From Polytrichum commune (taxonomy: Eukaryota > Streptophyta > Polytrichopsida > Polytrichales > Polytrichaceae), in contig OX485805.1 of the NCBI GenBank assembly GCA_950295325.1, positions 39,359,501 through 39,419,500 of the forward strand: a DNA stretch of 60,000 nt. Direction: 5' to 3'. Positions 34,404 to 46,432 of the stretch are shown here, piece by piece. Below the pieces are notes generated by a model. The model made no database searches, was not told where the DNA came from, and was given only the letters and a program-made list of their open reading frames with translations. The first letter of the stretch is position 1. Each line of letters starts with the position of its first letter. The translations under genes and the position numbers were made by a program.

Positions 34404-34589
34404 CGCGCATCTCAACTCCACGAGCCAACGTTGACCGTTGGATGGGATCGGGAATTGTCTCAATTGATCAGCATTTTCACTTACGTTCAGGTATTGAACG
34501 CGAGTCGAGATGCAAAAGTATAAGAGGTGAAACTATTTATATGAAGTTCAAATATCCTTTGTCTCTTCTTTACGTGATCATATTGGTTC

Positions 34590-34790
34590 TCACGACTGCG
34601 TTAACGATTGAGCTTAAGAACATTGTCTATGTAGTTGATCACATAGACCAATCTCGTTTTGACACGTGTCTTTTTGGTGTCCGTACTTGGCAACAAGCGT
34701 CACCATATACGTATCACTCAAATATAGGTGTCGAATCAAGAGAATTGAGGCCCACATACGTTACAATGACGTGGTTGGTTAAGTATGTGT
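34590..34790 (+). repeat. Dispersed repeat D, fragment
   Basis: Blocks GACACGTGTCTTTTTGGTGT, ACTCAAATATAGGTGTC and CCCACATACGTTAC, in the same order as in other copies. Confidence 0.6.
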
Positions 34791-35069
34791 CTCAAAAGGC
34801 CCGAGATGTGCCTTGGCCCGGCCCTCAAATTTGAGGCGGGAGCATTTGATGCCCTAATTCAGCTCTTTACCCAATAGCTTGGCCTCACACACAATGAAGC
34901 TTGAAAGCATCAAATTCTCTTTTGGATCTCCAATTCCTTCCTGCAAAAAATGGCTTGGTGATTTAGCTTTACCATTGGGTTTCCGTTTTGGCTTGTGTTG
35001 GCAAGGGAATCTCTTCACTCATGTTTGAGCCTTGAGGAGAAGGAGTTATTATTGTAAACGAGAATGTCC

Positions 35070-35251
35070 CTCATCCATCCAACATAGAAAACTTGACCTC
35101 CTATAGGTTTGTGGCCGATTCATCTCAACTGATTTGGAAGAGACTAGAATGCGAGAATAATTTCAAGGATTTCTAAAGCTAGTTTCATTGTCGATCATTC
35201 TAAAATAATAATAGGTGGGTTATATGCTATTTCATGGCTTTATGTTGGAGG

Positions 35252-35311
<60 letters not shown>
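35070..35311 (+). repeat. (CT)n-carrying repeat I, copy 2
   Basis: It begins CTCATCCATCCAACATAG, contains CTCCTATAGGTTTGTGGCCG and GGCTTTATGTTGGAGGAAT, then (CT)n at about 35251-35311. Same organisation as 18288-18546. Confidence 0.7.
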
Positions 35312-35314
<3 letters not shown>

Positions 35315-35764
35315 TTAATGAATCTACCCAGTAACAAAAAGTAACACTAACAAAAAAAAACTTTAGGGTTAGGTAAAGTCTACCTAACAAACGTCCACCG
35401 TAGATCCGGTTCTATGAATTTATGGTCAAGGATACTTACCTAATCCTATAATAAGTAAAGGGGAAACCATGAGAGCCTTCTTACAAAGTTTAAGCAGCAG
35501 TGATTGTTTACCATAAGTACCCCTAAGATTAGGCTAAGTAGCGAGGACTACTAAAGGCGGAAGGAGTGTGTAATCTACCACAAAGCTCAGTCTCGCTAGG
35601 TTCCAATGGCTAAAGGATATGTAGAATACTCAATGGCAATATGTGTATTCGGTGAGATAAAATGTATGATTATGTTGTACCTAATTATGCGACATTGATA
35701 ACAATTGGGTTCTTGGTCCGAGACGACCCTAAACTATTGGATGATGGTGGAGAGATACCCAAAT

Positions 35765-35888
35765 CTCAAGGATGAGGTTGGCGGTTCAATTCCCGGCTAT
35801 GAAATCTCCTCTTTACTTGACGGAAAACTTGCCAAGTGGTCAACCGCCTCCTGTGCTTGGCTGGTTGGCCTTCTATCTCAAAAAAAGA
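35765..35888 (+). mobile_element. Short SINE-like element S, copy 1
   Basis: It contains the B-box-like GGTTCAATTCC at 35783-35793, then blocks shared with 46433-46546 (ACTTGACGGAAAACTTG, CAAGTGGTCAACCG), and ends in an A-run at 35880-35886. The similarity to the other copy begins about 18 bp before the B box, which suggests a short 5' head without a recognisable A box. A target-site duplication is only weakly suggested here. Confidence 0.55.
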
Positions 35889-36784
35889 GAGGTTAATATG
35901 TTGTTATTACCTCGTGTGGATTTGGTTGGTGGCAAAGGCATAGGTGAGGCAGACCCTTCACAAAATTAGCAGTATTCTTAAGTTTTGTATCTCATCTTTC
36001 TTTTAAAATAGTGTGTGTATGTTGCTTAGACATTCTACAAGAAAATCTAGAATACAAAGCATATTAATTTGAGGTAAACTTTTGAAGCTCTTTTGAGTAT
36101 GTCTTGTACACCATTTTGAACTTAACAACATAAACTTCGGATATGCAGCACAACATTTTACCTAAGTGTACAAAAAGGTAAAACCCTATTAGTTTATTGA
36201 TTGAAGTTATAAGTTTTTACTCAAGGGCAAGGGTGTGAAGTCTCATATATTGGTTGATTGTAACATGGGGAATTCTCATATGGGTGAACATTTAGTTTGC
36301 TTTAGTAAGAACAAACATATGCACGTCATTCGAGGAATATCATATCAAGATGATGGGTCTTCAATCCTTAAAGGTCTTGGAGACCCGTTTTGAGCTAAGA
36401 GGTGCCTTTCAAAGGTGCTTAAAGCTATAGTTCATGATGTCAAAAGTGTTAATCCAATCCATAATTAAGTACACTATGAATCCTATTTCTCGTATGTTAC
36501 CAATACATGTACAAAAGAAGAGAGATTTGAACTCATAAATATGACTAATCATATGTATTTGATCACCATTGTCACACAAAAATGTATGTTCACTTTGTTC
36601 TTGTAATAGGTTGTATTATGTATAGTTGCAATCTCATAAACTGGGTCAAAATTTGGCTTCAATACTTATTGAATACTCATCTAAATTGTCATGCAAATCA
36701 AACATGTAGTCTATAGCATGTTATCTATATTAAGGGTTAAAGACCCACAATGCACCTTCAAAGGGCTAAAATAAGAAAAATATA

Positions 36785-37115
36785 AATGGACACTTTCATC
36801 TTTGCAGTTGCTTCCTATAGGATGTGAACCACACAATTATTGCAAGATGATTAGCAAAGCCAATTCCTGTTTGTAAACATTTTCCTCATAATTTTGGAAG
36901 CTTGTACGGATATCTTATCTTATTACCAAAGTGAAGATAAACTTGCTCATCAAATGACCATATACGTCCCCCATTTTATGTTGATTGTTAAGCCTAAAAT
37001 AGTTAACATATTTTGAGCATGTGAACCAATCTCTTTGAAAGACATGTCTTTTTGGTGTCCGTTTTTAGGTCCATGCTTAACCACACATCATTCAAATATA
37101 TGTGTCCACTTATGG
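36785..37115 (+). repeat. Dispersed repeat D, one of the longest copies
   Basis: In order: GACACTTTCATCTTTGCA, TAGGATGTGAACCACACAAT, GCAAGATGATTAGCAAAGCC, TTTTGGAAGCTTGTACGGAT, CATATACGTCCCCC, ACATGTCTTTTTGGTGTCCG, and TTCAAATATATGTGTCC. It serves as reference for the other fragments. It ends close to the DNA element at 37146. Confidence 0.65.
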
Positions 37116-37145
37116 TCCTTGTAGTTGAATTAGCTTGCTTGCCCT

Positions 37146-37722
37146 CCCGGGTAGGGCACTCACGAAAATTTATTAAACCATGTGAGAAAGAATGTAGGGT
37201 ATTTTTTATTCATTTGTGAGAAAATTTATACAATTCTTCGATATAATGAAGCACCTCTTCAATTACAAAGTTGTGTGTATAAAAAAATAAGGGTACCATA
37301 TAATGCATCAATTTATTTAATTCTTTCAATCTAAAATAGGGTTGGGAATAGTACGTAGAGAAAAAAACATTGAGGCAGAGGTATACAATGTATTTTATGG
37401 TGGTCAATGAATGAAAAACTATCCATTTTCAATCCAAATTCCCGAATGCAAAATTTGGATGACGAGGGTTTTGGATGACAAGAGTCCTATGATTCGTCAT
37501 TCATGGGGTCAAATATAAAAATTATAAGGAACATAGGGTACTAGAAACTAGTTCACTTGCGACTTTATAAATACAAATAGGGTCATCTAAAATGACAAAA
37601 TTTAGATTTATCTGTACTGATAGGGTGTAAAGAATTCCAATTTCTTAGATAAATAGCCCCATGATAAATACCCTTCCGTCGCAGATGGGTTATTAAATAC
37701 ATGTATGAGTGCCCTACCCGGG
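37146..37722. mobile_element. CCCGGG-terminus DNA element with perfect 17-bp inverted repeats
   Basis: It starts CCCGGGTAGGGCACTCA and ends with the exact reverse complement (37146-37162 and 37706-37722). It is flanked by an exact 8-bp target-site duplication, CTTGCCCT (37138-37145 and 37723-37730). The interior is AT-rich with no transposase; the minus-strand frame 37210-37407 has no motif. Shares terminal CYCGGG and 8-bp duplication with five other elements here. Confidence 0.92.
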
Positions 37723-37784
37723 CTTGCCCTATCTAGGAGGGGATTAGGTGTACCACTCTGAACATTTTAAGAGCGCGAATGACC

Positions 37785-37796
37785 GGGGGGGGGGGG
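37785..37796 (+). repeat. Poly-G run (12 nt)
   Basis: It begins 54 bp right of the target duplication of the preceding element. No partner was found. Confidence 0.95.
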
Positions 37797-37910
37797 TTTA
37801 ACCATCTATCACATTTTTCATTCTTTTCATTCTAAACCCAACCTTGTTATTTATGCCTTATATATTTAAGTGTTTAAAACCTTATTCTATACATTGTCTT
37901 ATTTCAAGGA

Positions 37911-38190
37911 GAAAATTATACTCATGCTAGACATTGATGATTAGAATACAACATATGCGTTTGCATCCAATGGCATCCATGTTGCATACATGACCTTAAA
38001 TCTTCAATAACATCAAAGTGTTTAACTTATTCAAATAATCCATAGTTTGAATAAGTTGATTTTAGAATAGAATCACTTTTGACATGATTAGCCAAATATG
38101 AAAGTTTGTAGCTCAAATATGCTATTTTTTGCTTGCTTGGAGAGGCTTGGTTTGCGCCTCTTAGACACTTAGAGGCTACGTTTAATGGTT
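37911..38190 (-). repeat. Dispersed repeat G, copy 2
   Basis: Reverse complement of 5085-5350. Confidence 0.55.
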
Positions 38191-40214
38191 AAAGGTCAAG
38201 ACAAATGCAAATGTGAATGTGAACCTTTGAAATAAATATTCATATCTTTCAAATTGTTCTATGTCCATTCATTGTAAAAATAAGGTCAAAGACAATCCAT
38301 CAAAAGGTATGCCAATCATTTTCATTACTGTGGTCACATTGATTATGAATGCACAAATTTTTCAATAATTCTTGAGCAATTTGGGTAACCCTAGATATGA
38401 AAATGATGCATGCACACCATTTCTAAATGTAGAGTCATTGTGGCCGATGCTATTTGAATAGCACAAAATAGTTTGAGATATGATAATCTAGTAATAATTC
38501 AAACTTTGAATATGATGCTTATATGTTCAAAACAAACCTATGCACAATATTTTATGCTCACATGGCATGTTTGATATGCATACAAAATTTGACCTAAAAG
38601 TAACAATGTCAACGGTGGTTTTTGTTTCAATATATGATATGTTATGTATATAGAGAGTTGGCAAATCGCTAAAGGTTTATGTGTTAGCAAAATGTATGCT
38701 TCGTTTGGGAGCATAAGGTAAGGGAGTTCAGGGTTTGTGGGCCTCAACATCTCAACTTGAAATGGATGCATTCCTAGAAATAACTATTTCCTAGCGATTT
38801 CTTCCTCTGACATGTGTTTATTGCAAGTGATTATCAAACTATTTTTTTTAACCACAAATTTTTGTCAATGGCTATCTTTAATGCCCAATGAAGTATTCAC
38901 ATCTCACAAGATATTTTGACAATTCTATCATTCGTAATTACATAGTGATAAACATAGATTTTTTTGCAAATTTCCATCACTTCATGATATATATGAGTGG
39001 GGTCAAACTTTTCAAGTTTCTTATGAAAACAATCAAATTTGTGATTTCTTGGATTCTTGAAGAATTTTTTTTTAAGTTCAACATGAGAAGATCTAATTGA
39101 TTTCTCCAATTTAATGTGATCCTTTGACAATGCCTCGCAAGTTTTTCTTTGTGATAATCCTCTAAAACATGCCTTTATTAATCGCGACTTAGAATATGCA
39201 ATATATTTGCGTACTTTAAGTTAGTGTATTTTATGAAATATTAACAAAATAATTATCAAAACCTACAATTTCACTCTAAAATGAATAAAATGACAAATGC
39301 CACAATTAAAACATATTGACCCCTCTCCAAACTATTTCAATTTTAGGCTCACATATCTCAACCTAGACTTAATTTTAAACTAAAATACACAACCTGCTAC
39401 AAGCAAGGCTTATTGTGTCATTTGGCAGGGCTTCTTGGTGTCCATATACATTGATTCATAAGGAACATGAAAATGTAATGAACTGTTCTATATAGTAGGG
39501 GTTTAGTTCTTGACATTACAAGTGACCTTACAGACTCCAAATTCATCTAGTGGGACTTAAATGCTATTGATTGGTCCTTGACATGTAACCAACTTTGTAA
39601 AGTCCCTTCATCCACGAAGTTCAGGCCTTTTGGGAGGTAATGAATCCATGAACAAATACACCAACAATTTTTATGAATTATCACACTATGATAGGGAAAT
39701 CATAACACACATATGTCCTACATGTGATGATAAAAACTTACCAAACTTACCAAATGTGGTTCAATATTTGTTTCTTGTCTCACAAATAACATGTATTCAC
39801 AACAATGTTAGAAAACCGAAATCACAGTACAGAGTAAAAGTTACTAAAACCACAGACTGACCTTAAGTTATTTGAGTAGTTAGAATTTTAGATGTTATTA
39901 TACATAAGCAAACTCAATACTGTGACTTAACCCCATGAAGCATGTTCTCTTTCCATTTCCAAGTCCAATTGGGATTCTTCCAAAGGCAAGAGAACGGAAT
40001 CCCTAAAGTTCACTTTACGATGAAGGAGGTTGTTGGTCCATGTGGAAATTACGCACAACTTTGTCAAATCCTTGTCAAATTTCTTCTAGGCCTTCTCCCA
40101 CAAAAAGCCTCCCACTCGTTAGTGCCACGATTCAACCTTCAACTACCACTAAAACCTTGCCGTCGGATATAGGTCGAGTCCTAGATGTTGTGATCAAAAT
40201 TAAAACTTATAATA
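38191..40214. other. Unassigned intergenic DNA
   Basis: About 2 kb, AT-rich. No gene, tandem repeat or partner copy was recognised; the open frames are short and unsupported. Confidence 0.45.
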
Positions 40215-40400
40215 AGCTTCAAGAGTCTCGAAAGACTCTTGAGCATAAATCGGTCAAAAATCCTAGTATTTTCAAGTCCAACCGGTTACATGTTATGATC
40301 TTTCACTTCTTCTTCATTAATTTGAGGTATATTCCATAGATTCTTCTAGAATGACCGGTAATTTTCGTGAGGTCTTTAACTCCAACCGGTTCAAGTGTAA
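40215..40400 (-). repeat. Repeat L, copy 2
   Basis: Reverse complement of 33213-33420, with AACCGGTT at both shared positions. Confidence 0.6.
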
Positions 40401-40599
40401 CTAGTAGTGTACGGTTGAGTCAGTTCTCGCAGTTCATTATTTCTAGAGGCCCAATAGACTGCATCGACGAATCACACTTTTTTAACAATTTTTTTTTAGT
40501 GTGACAACAACCTCGCGAATTTAAAATAGTACTTAATTTTGAGTGTGGGAGATTCTAGGCGCCGGAGATTGCGGAGCTTGCAATCTAATTAGTCTAGGC

Positions 40600-40885
40600 A
40601 CTTATATAGGCTCTAGATCCACCGACTTTTCTCCACACGGGTGTAAGTGGGTCTTAAACGGTTACCCTTTTTTTTATTGTGCAACTACTCCACTTCTTGT
40701 AGGATATGAAACACGCGGTTCAAACGAGATGCTTAGCAAATCCGAGAGGCCACTTTCCTCGTAGTTTTCGGAGCGTGTACGAAGATCTTCTTCATTATCG
40801 AAGCGAAGAATCTCGTGTCCATGAAATAGTCGTATTATAGGTTTCTCCCGATCATGTTGACAGTTGAACTTCGAATGGGCTAACA
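40600..40885 (+). repeat. Dispersed repeat D, GC-richer copy
   Basis: It shares TAGGATATGAAACACGCGGTT, TGCTTAGCAAATCC, TTTTCGGAGCGTGTACG and TTATCGAAGCGAAGAATCTCG with other copies. It keeps more CpG sites than copies at 19376 and 36785, so it may be younger or less methylated. Confidence 0.55.
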
Positions 40886-41114
40886 TGCTAAGGTAGAAAT
40901 ATGATAACCCGTGAAAACAAGGAGGTTCGCATTGAAGATATGGTCTTACAATCGTGAGATAGTTTTCCAAGATAGACGAGAAGGATTCATGACGAATGCA
41001 AGTTGTTTCATTTTTATTTTTATTTTTTTGCCCTGTACGAAAAATTCTACAATTTTGCAAAGTGGAAAGTTGTCAAACCCCCTACTCATTCACTAGATTC
41101 TCCCTACACCGAAC

Positions 41115-41528
41115 CCCGGGGAGTGCACTTAAAGTTAAGATTAGGAATACACGTGAGTGCGTTTTAATGGCATACCCCCTACAATACTTGGCCTTAAAAT
41201 AGTTTTTAAATTAAGAATTTTTAAGTGCCAAATCATTATGTATATATCTATCACTTGGTATAAATTTCAGGACGAAAAGTTTTAAAATTTTATTTAAAAA
41301 ATGATAGAAGTTTGAACTAAAATGCGTTGTTTTTTGCTTCAAAAATCAATTTAAAAATATTTACAATTGATTTTTTTTGAAATTTATACAACAAGAACTT
41401 TAGATTGTGTTTAACAACTTCATTTTTTTTTTTTACAATTTTTAGATGATTTTTTAGTACAGACATAGGGGGGTCAAAAGTACGCACTCACGTGATTCCT
41501 AGTCTTAACTTTAAGTGCACTCCCCGAG
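41115..41528. mobile_element. CTCGGG-terminus DNA element with ~47-bp inverted repeats
   Basis: It is flanked by an exact 8-bp duplication, CACCGAAC (41107-41114 and 41529-41536). Left end CCCGGGGAGTGCACTTAAAG and right end (reverse-complemented) CTCGGGGAGTGCACTTAAAG; the pairing runs on through GTTAAGA, TAGGAAT and CACGTGAGTGCG to about 41161 and 41482. The interior is very AT-rich with T-runs. No coding capacity. It has the clearest long inverted repeats of its group. Confidence 0.93.
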
Positions 41529-41744
41529 CACCGAACATAGTGATGCGTATTTCCATACAGAACATCACCTAAATTAGTAACCTCATGAGTACAAGAAAAC
41601 TTGACTCCCATTGGCTACACTAAGTGTACACGCATTAAAGTTGCCGCCTCGCCATGATTGGTTTCAGAAATGGCACTTCACTATTATGACGGCGGTCTAG
41701 TACACATTTAGAAGGTGGTTAACCGGTTTGGCTATTTCTACCTT

Positions 41745-41880
41745 ATTTGGAGCATGTACTTCAGGCTCTTCTAAACACACCTAACCATTCACTACTCAAA
41801 TACAAGTGTCCAATTAAGAGATGTAACTAAACCATACACATCTACCTTAAGTAGATCGTGAGTATTGACTAGGGCCACGT
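41745..41880 (+). repeat. Dispersed repeat D, fragment
   Basis: Blocks TTCTAAACACACCTAACCA, CTACTCAAATACAAGTGTCC and AATTAAGAGATGTAAC. Confidence 0.5.
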
Positions 41881-42263
41881 TTGATGTCTCGTGGCATGTG
41901 AGGCCAAACCCCCCACCCTTAAGCGTCCGTAGTCCGAGTAGTGGGTTTGGGCTCACATTCCTCCGCGGTATTGGATTTGGACTTGGATGAGTCCATAGTG
42001 CAAGGTTCACCCTTCAAGTGGTCTTGGATTTAACTTTGGTCTTTGCTTCCTTTGTCTTGCCATCGCGAGAGTGCTCCACATTCTCCATTAAGTTGTGCAC
42101 GTGGTTTATTTTTAAAGAGAGGATGCAAGTGTTAAAAAAAACACTATTCTCTATAGTCAATCTCAAATACATTTACTTGTGAAAGCCACACATAACACTA
42201 ACTAGCATAATGTAACTAACTACTTGTCTATGAGCTAATTAGGTAGGCTATCTACTAAGCTCC

Positions 42264-42500
42264 TTCATGAACCCATCTCTTTACTTTCTAATTACATAAA
42301 CCTAGCTCCTTCATAAATCCAGCTCCTTCATAAACCCAGCTTCTTAGCTTCTAACTAAACAAACCCAGCTCCTTCATAAACCCAGCTCCTTCATGAACCC
42401 AGCTCCTTAGCTTCTAACTAAACAAACCCAGGTCCTTCATAAACCCAGCTCTTTACTTTCTAACTAAACAAACCCAGCTCCTTCATGAACCCACAACTTT
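42264..42500 (+). repeat. Minisatellite of CCAGCTCCTTCATAAAC-type units
   Basis: Repeated 17-bp core CCAGCTCCTTCATAAAC (variants with ATGAAC, TTCTTAG, GGTCC) alternates with a spacer TTCTAACTAAACAAAC, making a higher-order array of several units. No open frame is maintained across it, so it is not read as a protein repeat. Confidence 0.85.
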
Positions 42501-43744
42501 GTAGTTGTAATCCCCAACTACCTCACTAATTATTCAAGCCCTTAACTAATCTTCCTACCTAATTTCCCTAATTCTACTAACAACCCCTTTCTAATCACAC
42601 AATTCTTCTCTAATCCTAAGATCCTAAAATCCTAGAGAGGAGAGGGGGAGAGAGAATTTCCTAACTTCACTAAGACTAACTAATCCACACAAGTATATTT
42701 TTGCACTCATCACAACATCAAGTGCTCAACTCTTAAACATGGAACTTGCAACCACGTGTATTCAAAACATGAACTTTAAGTACCACAAATTGGAATCATG
42801 AATTAACTTTAAAATCCTTCACGTCAACACTAATTCTACCAAGAGGTCAAGCCCTCTTCAAGGCTAACAAGCCTTGGCTCTCAAACTAAAAACTAAGCAC
42901 ACACATGTGCTCCAATATGGCTTCCCACACCCACACTTATAACTCGTGGGGTGCCTTGGAGCACAAAGGAAAGAGAGGATGAGTGAGGGAAGAATGAGGG
43001 ATTATATAGTAAGCTTGAGGGGGTGAGCACCCTCAAGGCTCACGATAAGCCCTTGAGATTTCCTCCTACTTAGTAGGCGCCAATCCTATCTTCTAAGCCT
43101 TCCTCCCTCAAATGATCAACAAGGATCCTAATTCGAACATTTAACTAGCCTTGGCTTTCTACCTACCACACTTTACCAAACTTGGGATGCTTCAACCCAA
43201 ACTTAGCCTCCTTCGCTTTCCGCCGCCATAACTTTCTCCCCTTACTTTCCCAAATCGTCGCTCACCACTTAATTCAAACCACGATGCTTAACTCGTGATT
43301 TGATTGGTGCTTTGAGAATTTGCTTATCCTCCACCTTGCATTCTTCCTTGGGCCTTCCCCATTAAGTGGCCATGATGAGGTGGTCCACTTGTGCGCTCCA
43401 TGTGATCCTCCATTCATCCCAATTCGAATGCACTTGCCTCTTGAGTCACTTTGGTTGTCTCCATCCATTTGTACTAGCCTACTCACTAACTACTCAATTC
43501 AAGTTCTCCTTACCTATCCTCATTCACTCAAATCCTTCCGAAGGTAAAAACACAATAACAACTCACATCCTAGCCTCTTACAACATGGTACTTCTAAGAC
43601 TAACATTTCACTCTTTTTATATTTTTGTGAAGTAACATGCTACTTCAAAGTGCATCAACTAACGTTTCAAGGGTCTAAGACTAAATGTGGGCACCCTTTT
43701 GGGCTCACATGGCATTAAAACCCTAAACCAAGGTGTAGTCTTTC
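42501..43744. other. Unassigned stretch, relatively C-rich on the plus strand
   Basis: A pyrimidine-rich tract with several overlapping 60-90-codon frames on both strands (43274-43635). None shows a motif or a partner copy, and no gene is called. It is different in texture from its AT-rich surroundings. Confidence 0.4.
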
Positions 43745-44110
43745 ATGGTTCTAGGTTAAGGTAGGTGGGTCTTGAATCGGTTACTTCTTCACGTGTGGCA
43801 CTTGTGAACTCTAGGTTTTGGTTGATCTGCACATGTATATCGAGTTTAGAATGGTCAATATGTGTTGATCATGTAGTGGACCAGTCTCTTTTAGCACATG
43901 TTTCTTGTGATATTTGTTCTTAGATCCACATCCAACTACACACCAATCAACTGTAGGTGTCCATTTAGGGTAACTGACCCAAGCACATGGGAGACCCTAA
44001 GAACATATGCCAACAAGACACATGTTCAAAAGAGATTAGACTACATGCTCAAAGGTTGTTAACCATTCTATGGTCAATAGTCAATGTAATGAAAGGGGTG
44101 AGGGGGAGGA
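43745..44110. repeat. Two family D fragments in opposite orientation
   Basis: Left part (about 43880-43990) reads plus: CTTTTAGCACATGTTTCTTG, CACACCAATCAACTGTAGGTG. Right part (about 44010-44090) reads minus: AGACACATGTTCAAAAGAGA, CATGCTCAAAGG. They meet head to head near 43990. Confidence 0.5.
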
Positions 44111-44654
44111 AAATGATCTAGTTGATCAATTATTGGGAAAAGGAGGGTGCAAGCATGGTCAGGTGGATAACCCTTGATCCTTGTACACATTTAAGTGAAA
44201 ATGATTCAAAACAATATACTAGCTTTGGAATTTGTCAAAACAAGGATCATAAACATTTCAAAAACACATTAATTTGCAAAGCCAAGCAATCTACACCAAC
44301 GAATACAATCTAGAAAGAAAGTCTACATATTTTAGACGACAATGCAAGTGGTGATATTGAAAAAGTATTTGTTTAAAGTATGATAAATCTACATTGAATT
44401 AATGATTTCCTACACAAATATTTGATGATGACCTCATGTGTATAATAAATGCAAGGAATATGAAAATTAAATCAAGTTTAACATAGTTAAGGTCATGAAA
44501 TTTGCTTCCAAAACCATATCTAGCGATTTCCTTTTGAGCATTACTTTTAATGATAGGTTCTGAAGATCTCATCTTAATATTCTAAATTTGAGCACTTAAC
44601 ACAACAATAGAGGTCACCATGAAAAATCATTCATTTTAAACAACATCTTTCTTT

Positions 44655-44776
44655 TAATTTTAGGCATTTGACTAGAATAACTATGGTTTAAAGATACTGG
44701 AGCATGGTAGAGTGGATCAAAAAAGTGCTCCAATATCTTAAAACCATAGTTATTCTAGTCAAATGCCTAAAATTAA
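44655..44776. repeat. Near-perfect hairpin, 50-bp arms
   Basis: Arms 44655-44704 and 44726-44776 pair with about two mismatches and one 1-nt offset around a 21-nt loop. Core paired words are TTTTAGGCATTTGACTAG and AATAACTATGGTTT. The size and pairing suit a small-RNA precursor or a minimal inverted-repeat element. No flanking target duplication was recognised. Confidence 0.88.
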
Positions 44777-44814
44777 TGATTATGATGTGCATATGAGCTA
44801 TGATAATAATAAGG

Positions 44815-44945
44815 AAAGAGGCTTTGGGCACAAATTGGATTTGCTACTTATTTGGCACTAATCGTGTGCTTCATAATCTACGAGAAATGGGTGCATAGCT
44901 AGAAGCATTTATTTTGGGCCGCTTACCCTTACTTAATGGGAATGT
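44815..44945 (-). repeat. Dispersed repeat D, minus-strand fragment
   Basis: Contains CGTGTGCTTCATAATCTACG-like text, the reverse-complement counterpart of the GTAGGATATGAAACACGCGG block of other copies. It directly follows the hairpin at 44655-44776. Confidence 0.45.
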
Positions 44946-46414
44946 AGATGAATGTGTGAGTGTTGTTAACACTAACTATTGGATTAGAACGAGGTTCCTC
45001 TTAGAATGGGGTCTTTAAGAAAATCCGTGGCTTGAAGTGAGGTTGGTTGATATGGATCAAGAAAGTTTTCCAACTACTGTAGAGGGCTCTTTCTTCCAAC
45101 GCAAAATAAGTATTTCTCCCTCAAAATTTGCCACGTGTCATGCTCACATTCTCCACAACACATTTGTATCTCACGTGGAAACTACATTCCAGCACGTGTA
45201 AAGATGAAACATGGAGCCATGTATGGTATATGTGGTCTTAGGTTCAAACTAGTGTTGGGCATGTATTGCCATTGAGCTCTTGTCAAAATGTAAGGATAAT
45301 AAAGGGTACCCTTTACCCAGTCAAAAAAACAAATTGGCATCTCTAACAGTAAGAATATCCAACCCAAAATTTACTCATCAATGAAGAGGTTTTTTTGTCT
45401 ACTAGTAGGGCGATTGCCAATAAAGAGTAAAGGTCTTTTTATTACTAAAAGAATTTGATACATAAACAACATAATATACAAACATGCTATGGTTTGACAC
45501 ATACAATATTAATTATAAATCCTTAGACTTGCACCCTATAACTTTGTGAGAACATGGTTTCTTGTTGAACCATGAGTGCATCATACACATATATGATACC
45601 TTCCAAAGAAGTCTAATGTAGATGATTCATAACATTCACAAAATCTCATGTGTAAACTACAACTTAGATCCACATCCACAAGATCCTTCGTACAAAATAC
45701 AACAACACTTGACAAACAAAGAAAATACAAGTTTGGTGAATTGGCTTGACACATAGTCAATAATCAACATTAATTTTTACAAATGTTAAAATAACCTCAC
45801 GCTTCAATGTTGAAAAACACAAATGCACCCCAAACGTAATCATTCCAAGTTTGTAGGAAAATCAAATTGGGACAAAGTGAGAACATTTTAGAGAGGCACT
45901 CCTTGTAGTAAAGGAAGCAAAGTTGTAGTGCAGTATTTGTTTTGATAGATGGAAGAATACCCTAATGTGAACGAGTATCTCATGGGTATTGAAACAACAA
46001 TCATCCAAGTAACGGGCAAGAATACCCATGATGAAAAATTGTAATGAGTATGGGTAAAGAAAAATTGTAATGAGTGTGGGGAAGGGAAAAAAACCGGGCA
46101 TGTAATGAGTATGGGTAAAAGAGAAACAATCTTGGCATGTAAGAGTGGCGAGCATATGTTGCCCTCAATGAATATTTTTGGGGTAGGGTACCCTTTACCC
46201 GCCGTTACCCATTTCATTCCCCTTTTGATCCGCATGCCCACCCACCATTGGTCCAAATGCATTCCACCTCCTTCCCACATGAGTCGTTTCTATAATAAGC
46301 CTTTCCACTTTAGAAATTTGCCGAATACTCAAAAAGTTTGTGACAATGGGTTTGTCACTTGTGGCTCAATTTTGAGTTTCTACCTACATGTTCATAATCA
46401 AAGTTTGTCCACAT
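44946..46414. other. Unassigned stretch with small repeats
   Basis: The word AGGGTACCCTTTACCC occurs at about 45303 and 46187. Between 46035 and 46128, TAATGAGTATGGGTAAA-type units recur three times. The antisense frames 45862-46280 are built on these repeats and are not genes. Confidence 0.5.
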
Positions 46415-46432
46415 GAAAGCCAGTGGCCGCAA

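Noticed and set aside
34238-34834. 198-codon plus-strand open frame
   Set aside because: It reads through a G16 run as Gly codons and then into a dispersed family D fragment; no domain and not conserved in other copies.
42264-42500. Repeat protein or CRISPR-like array
   Set aside because: Units vary in length and sequence, have no unique spacers, and no frame stays open; it is a plant-type minisatellite.
45862-46280. Two overlapping minus-strand frames of 97 and 130 codons
   Set aside because: They run across short repeated GAGTATGGGTAAA units and share no domain.
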